In this document: one piece after another, positions 1 through 5,190 of the stretch
Position numbering within the stretch: the stretch's first letter is position 1
Layout: each line of letters begins with the position of its first letter
Assembly (NCBI GenBank): GCA_946040935.1
Contig: CAMGCN010000075.1
Coordinates: forward strand, 1 to 5,948
Source of the DNA: an uncultured Clostridia bacterium
GTDB lineage: Bacteria > Bacillota > Clostridia > Oscillospirales > CAG-272
DNA: 5,948 nt
Reading direction: 5' to 3'
The notes under the pieces: generated by a model
Told to the model about the DNA's origin: nothing
Databases searched by the model: none
The model's input: the letters and a program-made list of their open reading frames with translations, nothing else
Translations under genes and position numbers: made by a program

Positions 1-298
1 CGCCGCCGACAGCGGTTTTCTTGTCCGTTCGTTTGACTATGTTCTTCAAATCCTCCGGCAAGCTGTTGTATAAAGCCCCGTTCAGCCATGTATACATGGT
101 CGTTCCGACAAAGCTATATTCGTTTGTATCAAAGCTGTGCATAGCGCGGGCATTCATCATGCTGTTTTTCAAACCGAAGGTAATACCTGCTTTTCCTCCG
201 TCAGTTAAGTCATCATGATTAAAGTCGTATATCTGAACCGTTACCGTTTCGCCTGTTGTGAGGGTGACGTTTTTCTCATCTCCGACGCTCCATACAGT
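1..298 (-). other. DUF6273-like domain, truncated by window edge
   Basis: From W1280 the protease reads WSVGDEKNVTLTTGETVTVQ, then YDFNHDDL, GITFGLKNSM, a segment with Y-T-W-L-N, and LPEDLKNIVKRTDKKTA before the window ends. The WxVGD opening, the GET-V-Q-I strand, the F-N-H-D-D-L motif, G-I-T-F and the W-L-N/L-P-x-D-L spacing match my memory of the DUF6273 family of clostridial surface proteins, whose function is not established. At least the last part of the domain is missing. I base the family name on motif recall, not on a profile search. Confidence 0.7.
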
Positions 299-3200
299 CT
301 CTGATACGCCTGCGTCTGACGCGAGGTCGATAGCCTCCCAAGAGTTTTCAGAGAGGGTTTCGCTGAGATTACCTACCGTGTCTGCATTTGAATTGACAGT
401 TCCGTTTTTCAAAGTTGTTATCTTATCATTATCAATGAGCAGATTTCTCATACGGACGATAAGTATAGCCAACTGGTCGCGGGTAACCTCGCCCTGAGGT
501 GCGAGTACTGTATTTCCTGACAAATCGACCGCTCCTGTTATAATGCCTTTGGATACTGCCCATATCATCGCGTCATCAGCGTAAGCGCTTATCTGGTCTT
601 GGTCATCAAAATCGTCAAGGCAGGTTTCATCGACATCGCTGACATCGACGCCCTTATATTTGACATATCGGTAAATCAAAGTTACCAACTGCTCTCTCGT
701 TATCGCGTTTTCCGTTCCGAATTCATTTGTATCTATCGGGAAGGCGATACTGTTTTCCGTAGCCCAGGATATTGCCTCGCTTACAGGATCGGAGTCGCCG
801 TTTGCCTTATAAGTTTCCACATCGAAAAACTTGTTGTTACCGTATAAAGGAGATCCCTCAAAGCGATACAGCACATACGCCGCGATTGCGCGAGAGACGT
901 CTTCGCTTGGCGAGAAGGTTGTTGTACTCGTTCCGCTCATATATCCGTAGTGACTGCACCTTGAGATATATTTGGAAATAACCGAGCCCTGTGTCACATC
1001 GGTATAATCTGCTTCTTCTATCCAACGGGCGTAGATATAATGGAATCCTTCTTTACTTACAGGCGTATCTTCATCTATGATATTGCCTGCGGCGTCTGCC
1101 CAACCGTCAAAATAATATCTTACTCCGTCAACCGAAACTACCTGCTCTTCGGGAACCGGGAAAGCGGGAGTTTGAGTTGTGTCGCCGGGCACATAGACAT
1201 CGCCGTATGTTTCACCACGTGTAAAGGTTCTTAAATATGTCGAATCAGTTACACCGCCGTACTCGGGAAGGTCAACGAACGCCATCAGCTGCTCGTCGGG
1301 AAAATCCTCCGGGTGCATACTGGGAATTTTCTCCCATACGGGCGTCAGCCTTACGATATTTCCGCCGTTAGAATCATATGCCGTCAATACAGCCGAGGGA
1401 AGTATGAATGTGTCGCCCGGCTGGTAAACGGTCGTGGTACCGTTATAAGTATACGACCACCCTTTGAACCGATAGCTCGGACGCGTCGGTGTTTCGTCCG
1501 GTATTGTGATTCCGCTGTCCTGCTGTGATTCGGGAATTTCGTATATCACAGACAACGGCGGATTGTATGCCTGCGCGGAGTCGTCATCATCCGTACCTGT
1601 GCCAAATCTTACGACAAAGCAGTCCTCCGCCCATTTTGCGTACAAGGTCGTGTATGACGGACCTGAACAGGTCGATCCGGGAGCGTAGCTCACCTCTCCG
1701 TCGGATGTATCCGACCAACCCAAAAAGCTGTATCCTTGTCTTGTCGGCTCATTATTTGTTATTACAATCAAATAGTTTTCACCCAAACGCATTTGATCGC
1801 TCGGCGCGTTCTGCCCTCCGTTAGCATCGTAAACCACACTACCGAAAGGGCGTTCGCCTACGCCTGCTTCTTCAAAAATATAGGATCTGAAATCTAACAG
1901 AGTATCGGGATCTGTCGGTGAATACACAGTGCCGTCTCCGCCTTTAATCCGCCATCCCTGTAATATATAAGCTCCTATCGGAGTATATAAAGAGGATGCC
2001 GGAATTTTATTTTGATAAGAAAGAGTGTCGGTATAGTAAACCGTATCTGGCGTTATAGGGTCAAAGTGTGTTGTCTCGTAGGATAGCTTGCTGTACAATT
2101 CCTCCCAGTCTGCATAGAAATTCATCTTTCTTGTAATTACTAACGTACTTCCTGGCGTGTATTCGTTACCGTCGTTGTCAATCCAATTTGCGAGTTTATA
2201 CCCGTCTTTTGCATATGCATTAAGAGTAATCGTCTTGCTTTGTCCGAAAATATGATATGTGAAGACATGCTCGCTGTCACCAGCCTCTATATCCCCTAAA
2301 TAATACGCTATCAACACTCTCCACATTGCGTCCAATGTATGATTGCTATCAGAAACGATAGTATCTTCTGTAATTTGGCTTCCGTTTCTATACCATCCGT
2401 AAAATGTACAATCGCTTCTTGTTGCAGACGGCAAATCGGAATATTTTTGTCCTTTTACATAATATCTACTTTGAGTATTTGCCGTGCCGCCGTTTCCGTT
2501 AAAGGTTACCAATACGGTATCATTTATAACTCCGTTGAGTGCGGCGTATGCGTTCAAAAACGCACCGTTATTTCCGACTTTTCCCTGGAGCTCGCTGTAT
2601 CCGCTTGCATAAGCGAGAAGCAAATGCTTTAATTGCGTTCCGGTAAGATCCGGACGTATACTTAAAATCAGCGCCGCAACTCCAGATACAAACGGAGCAG
2701 CATAAGAGGTTCCATTGGTATTCTTATAGCCGGAAGAAGCATACCATGTTGGAGCGGCAACGCATATACTCGTGCCCGGCGCAGCAATATCTACCGTTGC
2801 AGTACCGTAATTGGAACCTACTTCCGATCCGGCAGGCCATCCCCAGTCTTCCGCTTCAGCAAGCGCTGCACTGTTTGCTTTGCTTGCCGCCACGGAAATG
2901 ATATTGTCAAAATCAAGACCTGAAGGCACATGTGATTTATTATCGGTATTTTTGTTGTCATTCCCCGCAGAACATACAATTAGGCCGTTGTAGTTCGACA
3001 TTGCTGTCGCGTATGAATTAGTGGTTCCGTAATTGCCAAAACTGCAGTTTAATATAGGAATATTGTTATTTATCGCGTAATTCACCGCGCTCGTTACCGC
3101 GCTCGAAATATAGTTGCTTTTCTCCACATCCGGGTCTGTAACCTGAAGGGGGACAATCCCAACATCCCAGCATACGCCCGACACACCGGTGCTGTTATTT

Positions 3201-4129
3201 CCCTTGGCACCTATTACACTGGCAACCATCGTTCCGTGTGGTAAAATACTACCGTCAGCGCGATGTGCTTCGTCATCAGTTACAATATTATTGTTATTTA
3301 TAAAGTCCCATGCCAGGTCCCAGCGCACATTTGCCGTCATATCAGGGTGATTTGCCAAGCCGGAATCAATGACACCAACCAGTACGGACGTGCTTCCTGT
3401 TGTAATATCCCACGCCTGAGGAGCGTTTATCATATTAAGTCCCCACTGATTACCTGCAGTATATTGCGGATCGTTCGGCGTTGTGGACAAGGGTGTTAAT
3501 GAGCTGTCGTCAGAGCTTTCTCCCTCTTCCTGAAGCTCAGCCTCGCTATCATTCTCGGAAGGTTCTTCTGTGTCAGACAACAAATCCTCTTCCGATAAAT
3601 CCGAAGACGGCTCGCCAGTCTCACCGGATAATTCCTCATCGTATCCGGATGCCTCCGTGCCTTCAGACAGGTCGGCTTCGCCAGCCAAATTTAATTCTTC
3701 GTTGCCTAAATCAGTAGGTGAAAAATAATAGTCAGGTTCAGCTGCAAGAACGAAATCAAGCTTTTCCAATTTGCGAATCGCTTTCAAGACTTCTTCTTTT
3801 CCCGTCTTTACCAAGTCGAGCTTAAGTACTTGCTTAAATTCCTCTTGATTTAAGTATTGCAAATCATCAGGATCGCTTTCAAAATAAGTAAGATCCTGAA
3901 CGTTTTCAAGTGAAACTCCCTTAAACTGTTTTTTAGTAAAAAGTTTGTTGACTTTACTGTTGCTTTTATCGATAACAACTATAACGCAATCATCTGCAAA
4001 ATCGTCATCTAATGTCGCCTGACAAATGATTTTTTTCGAATTATCATCGCTTTTTTCTGCTGCATATATGTATGTATTAACCGTTAACAGCATTGCTAAA
4101 GCCAACAGAGTAGATATTATTCTTTTCAT
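1..4129 (-). CDS. SLH-anchored subtilisin-like (S8) serine protease, multidomain, C-terminus cut by window edge
   Basis: Secreted serine endopeptidase expected to sit on the cell wall. 1376 codons are visible and no stop is reached. Residues 1-24 form a signal peptide (MKR, hydrophobic core, cleavage near YIYA-A). Residues about 40-138 resemble an I9-type inhibitory propeptide, ending AAEPDYYFSP. Residues 140-208 are an acidic linker (28 of 69 Asp/Glu, no Lys/Arg). The catalytic domain spans about 219-533: D255 in VIDSG, H298 in PHGTMVAS, oxyanion N390 in SAGND, and S475 in NGTSYAAP, so it should be active. Residues about 539-1038 hold several B-repeat-like units. SLH domains lie at 1042-1092, 1101-1161 and 1170-1231; such domains normally bind pyruvylated wall polymers. 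A DUF6273-like domain starts near W1280. The ATG at 4129 is chosen because it opens a textbook signal peptide and has AAAGGAAA upstream. Substrate is unknown. The C-terminal boundary lies outside the window. Confidence 0.95.
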   Translation of the reverse strand, partial: MKRIISTLLALAMLLTVNTYIYAAEKSDDNSKKIICQATLDDDFADDCVIVVIDKSNSKVNKLFTKKQFKGVSLENVQDLTYFESDPDDLQYLNQEEFKQVLKLDLVKTGKEEVLKAIRKLEKLDFVLAAEPDYYFSPTDLGNEELNLAGEADLSEGTEASGYDEELSGETGEPSSDLSEEDLLSDTEEPSENDSEAELQEEGESSDDSSLTPLSTTPNDPQYTAGNQWGLNMINAPQAWDITTGSTSVLVGVIDSGLANHPDMTANVRWDLAWDFINNNNIVTDDEAHRADGSILPHGTMVASVIGAKGNNSTGVSGVCWDVGIVPLQVTDPDVEKSNYISSAVTSAVNYAINNNIPILNCSFGNYGTTNSYATAMSNYNGLIVCSAGNDNKNTDNKSHVPSGLDFDNIISVAASKANSAALAEAEDWGWPAGSEVGSNYGTATVDIAAPGTSICVAAPTWYASSGYKNTNGTSYAAPFVSGVAALILSIRPDLTGTQLKHLLLAYASGYSELQGKVGNNGAFLNAYAALNGVINDTVLVTFNGNGGTANTQSRYYVKGQKYSDLPSATRSDCTFYGWYRNGSQITEDTIVSDSNHTLDAMWRVLIAYYLGDIEAGDSEHVFTYHIFGQSKTITLNAYAKDGYKLANWIDNDGNEYTPGSTLVITRKMNFYADWEELYSKLSYETTHFDPITPDTVYYTDTLSYQNKIPASSLYTPIGAYILQGWRIKGGDGTVYSPTDPDTLLDFRSYIFEEAGVGERPFGSVVYDANGGQNAPSDQMRLGENYLIVITNNEPTRQGYSFLGWSDTSDGEVSYAPGSTCSGPSYTTLYAKWAEDCFVVRFGTGTDDDDSAQAYNPPLSVIYEIPESQQDSGITIPDETPTRPSYRFKGWSYTYNGTTTVYQPGDTFILPSAVLTAYDSNGGNIVRLTPVWEKIPSMHPEDFPDEQLMAFVDLPEYGGVTDSTYLRTFTRGETYGDVYVPGDTTQTPAFPVPEEQVVSVDGVRYYFDGWADAAGNIIDEDTPVSKEGFHYIYARWIEEADYTDVTQGSVISKYISRCSHYGYMSGTSTTTFSPSEDVSRAIAAYVLYRFEGSPLYGNNKFFDVETYKANGDSDPVSEAISWATENSIAFPIDTNEFGTENAITREQLVTLIYRYVKYKGVDVSDVDETCLDDFDDQDQISAYADDAMIWAVSKGIITGAVDLSGNTVLAPQGEVTRDQLAILIVRMRNLLIDNDKITTLKNGTVNSNADTVGNLSETLSENSWEAIDLASDAGVSETVWSVGDEKNVTLTTGETVTVQIYDFNHDDLTDGGKAGITFGLKNSMMNARAMHSFDTNEYSFVGTTMYTWLNGALYNSLPEDLKNIVKRTDKKTAVGG
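437..1010 (-). other. Three SLH (S-layer homology) domains within the subtilase
   Basis: Residues about 1042-1231 of the protease contain three consecutive SLH units. Unit 1 begins YTDVTQ and has GYMSGTSTTTFSPSEDVSR. Unit 2 begins FFDVETY and has ITREQLVTLIYRY. Unit 3 begins LDDFDDQDQI and has ITGAVDLSGNTVLAPQG then VTRDQLAILIVR. These match the family pattern of an F-x-D start, a W or Y helix, G-x-x-x-G, a P turn and a T/S-R helix. Unit 1 has SRAIAAY where T-R-x-E/Q is usual, so it is slightly degenerate. Triplets of SLH domains are the usual functional unit for non-covalent attachment to the wall. Here the triplet is followed by a further domain instead of ending the protein. Confidence 0.9.
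1018..2518 (-). other. Tandem InlB-type B-repeats (Listeria/Bacteroides repeat) within the subtilase
   Basis: About five diverged beta-grasp-like units fill residues 539-1038. The clearest are residues 539-603 (VTFNGNGG, then FYGWYRNG, ending DAMW) and 763-833 (VVYDANGGQNAP, then GYSFLGWSD, SYAPGST, ending LYAKW). Units near 605-676 (GYKLANW to YADW), 840-933 (FVVRFGTG, YRFKGWSY, YQPGDTF to LTPVW) and 941-1038 (YYFDGWAD to IYARW) are looser. The region 677-760, with YILQGWRIKGG, may be a further degraded unit. The recurring signature is a strand with N-G-G, a G-W core, PG-[ST/D] and a closing W. In other surface proteins these units act as spacers or adhesion modules. What they bind here cannot be read from the sequence. 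Confidence 0.82.
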
Positions 4130-4135
4130 CTTATG

Positions 4136-4143
4136 TTTCCTTT
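4136..4143 (-). promoter_or_regulatory. Ribosome binding site of the subtilase
   Basis: The minus strand reads AAAGGAAA, then six bases (CATAAG), then ATG at 4129. The match to the anti-Shine-Dalgarno is moderate but well placed. The only nearby stop, TAA at 4131-4133, ends the frame of the upstream mini-ORF and lies one base before the ATG, so translational coupling is possible if ribosomes ever reach it. Confidence 0.7.
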
Positions 4144-4170
4144 CTTTGAATCTTTTTACTTTTGAAATAG

Positions 4171-4207
4171 TCCCTCAAAATGTATGCGTTTATGCAGACA
4201 TGAGGGA
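4171..4207 (-). other. Hairpin in the subtilase leader region
   Basis: TCCCTCA (4171-4177) pairs with TGAGGGA (4201-4207). Inside it TGT (4181-4183) pairs with ACA (4198-4200) and TGC (4185-4187) with GCA (4194-4196), leaving an AAA bulge and a six-base loop. It lies about 42 bases upstream of the subtilase ATG. On the plus strand it is followed by TTTTT (4208-4212), so it could act as a plus-strand terminator. On the minus strand it has no clean T-run and would more likely be a leader-RNA structure. Which strand uses it is unclear. Confidence 0.5.
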
Positions 4208-4241
4208 TTTTTCGCGTGGTTTTCTTAACAAATTGATAGAA

Positions 4242-4271
4242 TTAAACGAAGTTAGGCTCCTCTTTTTCCAT
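4242..4271 (-). CDS. Possible nine-residue leader peptide upstream of the subtilase
   Basis: ATG at 4269-4271 begins a nine-codon frame (MEKEEPNFV) ending in TAA at 4242-4244. It is worth listing only because a perfect AAGGAGG lies eight bases upstream, a stronger ribosome site than that of the subtilase. After the TAA the same frame is open for 36 more codons (FYQFVKKTTRKIPHV and on) to a TAA one base before the subtilase ATG. It could be a translated leader peptide, the broken start of a 46-codon gene, or a fortuitous ORF in a structured leader. The peptide shows no run of one amino acid like that of classic attenuation leaders. I recognise no family. Confidence 0.35.
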   Translation of the reverse strand: MEKEEPNFV

Positions 4272-4279
4272 AGTGTTAA

Positions 4280-4286
4280 CCTCCTT
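4280..4286 (-). promoter_or_regulatory. Perfect Shine-Dalgarno AAGGAGG upstream of the mini-ORF
   Basis: The minus strand reads AAGGAGG followed by TTAACACT and ATG (4271), an eight-base spacer. This is the best ribosome binding match in the window, yet it serves only a nine-codon frame. It therefore suggests either real leader translation or a decayed gene start. Confidence 0.6.
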
Positions 4287-4292
4287 CCTGTA

Positions 4293-4320
4293 AATTTAAC
4301 GATTACAGCGTTCTGTGCAA
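4293..4320 (-). promoter_or_regulatory. Candidate promoter for the mini-ORF and subtilase
   Basis: On the minus strand TTGCAC (4315-4320) is separated by 16 bases from TAAATT (4293-4298). The -10 hexamer is the same as that proposed for the 80-residue gene, within a shared GTTAAATT. Transcription would start only a few bases before the AAGGAGG, giving a very short 5' end ahead of the mini-ORF and a leader of about 155 bases ahead of the subtilase. Both hexamers are imperfect, so this is tentative. I see no better pair in 4130-4568. Confidence 0.35.
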
Positions 4321-4327
4321 AAACTCT

Positions 4328-4568
4328 TTATTTTTTCTGAAATCCCGGCAGATTTTTAACATGCCTTTTATACCCTTGCTGTACACATACGGTAATAAAA
4401 AAGATTAAATTACATAGTATTGCAAGGAGTAAGCTTTTCCATTCGATTCTTCGGCAGACCTTGCCGCCCCGAGCAAGGCCTTTTCTGACGATCAGAAACA
4501 GCCGGGTTTGTATTTCGTATAATAAAATTCGTTTGAAAGTCTTCCCTCTGCCAAGGCCAATGGCATAA
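4328..4568 (-). other. Structured intergenic stretch with a start-less open frame
   Basis: No gene with a start codon is visible here. In one minus-strand frame 94 codons are open (4331-4612), bounded by TAA at 4613-4615 and TAA at 4328-4330, but there is no ATG, GTG or TTG in it. Its translation contains a basic segment (TFKRILLYEIQTRLFLIVRK) and a hydrophobic segment (LLLAILCNLIFFITVCV). Small hairpins sit at 4459-4478 (CCTTGC/GCAAGG), 4482-4498 (TTTCTGA/TCAGAAA, loop CGA) and 4549-4565 (TGCCA/TGGCA). Part of it (about 4450-4600) is more GC-rich than the flanking intergenic DNA. It may be a short repeat element or the frameshifted remains of a gene. No T-run marks a terminator for the 80-residue gene. 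Confidence 0.45.
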
Positions 4569-4811
4569 TTAATCGGGAAATCCTCCGGCGCTGAATCGTG
4601 ATATAAATGATCTTACCTTCGGCTCGGCCGGCGCCTCGGTAAGCACTTTATTCGGCGGCTCGGTAGGCGCTTCAGCCTCAGCGGACAGAGGGCTTTCTTC
4701 CTTTGTCTCAAAGGCGCATACCGTTGTTACCGCGCATGCAACGACAACAACTGCCGCAATCACCGAAATAAATACTTTTTTCTTAAGGCGATTGTTTAAG
4801 ATATTTTTCAT
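4569..4811 (-). CDS. Small secreted or membrane-anchored protein, probable truncated paralogue of the 5191-5948 gene
   Basis: An 80-residue protein with no recognised enzyme family. Residues 1-12 are basic (MKNILNNRLKKK), 13-33 are hydrophobic (VFISVIAAVVVVACAVTTVCA), then comes an acidic, Pro/Thr/Glu-rich tail (ETKEES, EAPTEPPNK, LTEAPAEP) ending SRFSAGGFPD. It could be cut by signal peptidase I after VCA, lipidated at C26 (VVAC resembles a lipobox), or stay as an N-terminal anchor; the sequence does not decide. Bases 4695-4745 match 5893-5943 of the upstream gene at 40 of 51 positions, so the two arose by duplication. Similarity fades after about 4615, where the other protein continues into a folded domain and this one ends 15 codons later. 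ATG 4811 is chosen for its AAAGGAG site. The longer readings from TTG 4895 or ATG 4886 overlap the promoter. Confidence 0.65.
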   Translation of the reverse strand: MKNILNNRLKKKVFISVIAAVVVVACAVTTVCAFETKEESPLSAEAEAPTEPPNKVLTEAPAEPKVRSFISRFSAGGFPD

Positions 4812-4816
4812 CCTGT

Positions 4817-4823
4817 CTCCTTT
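4817..4823 (-). promoter_or_regulatory. Ribosome binding site fixing the start of the 80-residue gene
   Basis: The minus strand reads AAAGGAG, then ACAGG, then ATG at 4811. The strong match and five-base spacer decide for this start over the in-frame ATG at 4886 and TTG at 4895. Confidence 0.85.
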
Positions 4824-4845
4824 CTGATTAAACGCGTTTTTCAGA
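4823..4845. promoter_or_regulatory. Palindrome in the 5' leader of the 80-residue gene
   Basis: A perfect ten-base palindrome AAACGCGTTT (4830-4839) is nested between TCTGA (4823-4827) and TCAGA (4841-4845). It lies between the proposed -10 box and the AAAGGAG site and could be an operator or a small leader hairpin. No regulator is identifiable from the window, and the arms are short. Confidence 0.3.
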
Positions 4846-4866
4846 TTATTCTTATATGGTATTTTT

Positions 4867-4895
4867 AATTTAACACTTTTATTCATGATTGTCAA
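4867..4895 (-). promoter_or_regulatory. Sigma-A-type promoter of the 80-residue gene
   Basis: On the minus strand a perfect -35 box TTGACA (4890-4895) is followed by a 17-base spacer and the -10 box TAAATT (4867-4872, four of six matches). Transcription would start near 4860, leaving a leader of about 50 bases before ATG 4811. This is the best promoter match I find in the window. Confidence 0.65.
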
Positions 4896-4938
4896 TACTT
4901 GTCAGCATATTTTTGTATTAATTCTCCGTTATTGACAA
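4889..4938. promoter_or_regulatory. 9-bp inverted repeat overlapping the -35 box, possible operator
   Basis: TTGTCAATA (4889-4897) and TATTGACAA (4930-4938) are perfect inverted copies whose centres are 41 bases apart, close to four helical turns. The first covers the -35 box, and a further TTGTCA lies at 4899-4904. A repressor could bridge the two sites, but half of each arm is simply the TTGACA consensus, so chance is a real alternative. In the rest of 4939-5031 I see only AT-rich DNA and a short palindrome ATTATTCCTAATAAT (4961-4975). Confidence 0.3.
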
Positions 4939-5031
4939 AAATTACCTTTAGAAATTGTGCATTATTCCTAATAATCCTGTATGCTGAAAGCTTATTCTTT
5001 TGGCATTTTTCGGCAATTTTCTTTTTTTGCA

Positions 5032-5065
5032 AAAAAGAGTTTTGCATCAGAACAAAACTCTTTTT
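5032..5065. terminator. Hairpin with A- and T-rich arms, terminator-like
   Basis: AAAAAGAGTTTTG (5032-5044) and CAAAACTCTTTTT (5053-5065) form a perfect 13-bp stem with an eight-base loop (CATCAGAA). A-rich and T-rich arms make it usable from either strand. On the minus strand the stem ends in TTTTT followed by TGC. It lies 137 bases upstream of the 80-residue gene's promoter and may back up the terminator of the 5191-5948 gene. Confidence 0.65.
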
Positions 5066-5098
5066 AATATCTTAAGCCGTAAATATACTTATAATTTC

Positions 5099-5132
5099 AA
5101 CAAAAAGAGAGCCTTACGGCTCTCTTTTTGTT
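5099..5132. terminator. Very strong hairpin terminator, probably bidirectional
   Basis: AACAAAAAGAGAGCC (5099-5113) pairs perfectly over 15 bp with GGCTCTCTTTTTGTT (5118-5132) around a four-base loop TTAC. On the plus strand it runs into ATTATTTTTGTTT, so it is strongest in that direction. The T-tract in the other arm also suits minus-strand transcription. No plus-strand gene ends here within the window. Confidence 0.8.
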
Positions 5133-5148
5133 ATTATTTTTGTTTACA

Positions 5149-5181
5149 AAAAACGAGACAAACGCCAAAAGCGTTTGTCTC
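5149..5181 (-). terminator. Intrinsic terminator of the 5191-5948 gene
   Basis: On the minus strand, nine bases after the TGA (5191-5193), GAGACAAACGC pairs with GCGTTTGTCTC (11 bp, 5155-5165 with 5171-5181, loop of five). It is followed by GTTTTTTG. Position, stem and T-run are those of a rho-independent terminator for the upstream gene, so the 80-residue gene should have its own promoter. Confidence 0.88.
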
Positions 5182-5190
5182 ATTGATTTG

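Noticed and set aside
21..3717. Many plus-strand open frames of 60-99 codons
   Set aside because: All lie antisense to one continuous, well-matched protease reading frame with recognisable domains. None has its own domain signal or convincing ribosome site.
4026..4340. Plus-strand open frame of 104 codons over the subtilase 5' end and leader
   Set aside because: It is antisense to the signal peptide and leader, has no ribosome site, and its hydrophobicity comes from complementing AT-rich sequence.
4812..4895. Longer N-terminus for the 80-residue protein, starting at TTG 4895 or ATG 4886
   Set aside because: The TTG is part of the -35 box TTGACA and the ATG lies in the promoter spacer. AAAGGAG directly precedes ATG 4811, which also opens a normal basic-hydrophobic signal.
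4932..4960. Divergent plus-strand promoter from TTGACA at 4932-4937
   Set aside because: No acceptable -10 box occurs 16-18 bases downstream and no plus-strand gene follows.
5032..5181. CRISPR-like array
   Set aside because: The three palindromes differ from each other in sequence and have no regular spacers, so they are separate terminators.
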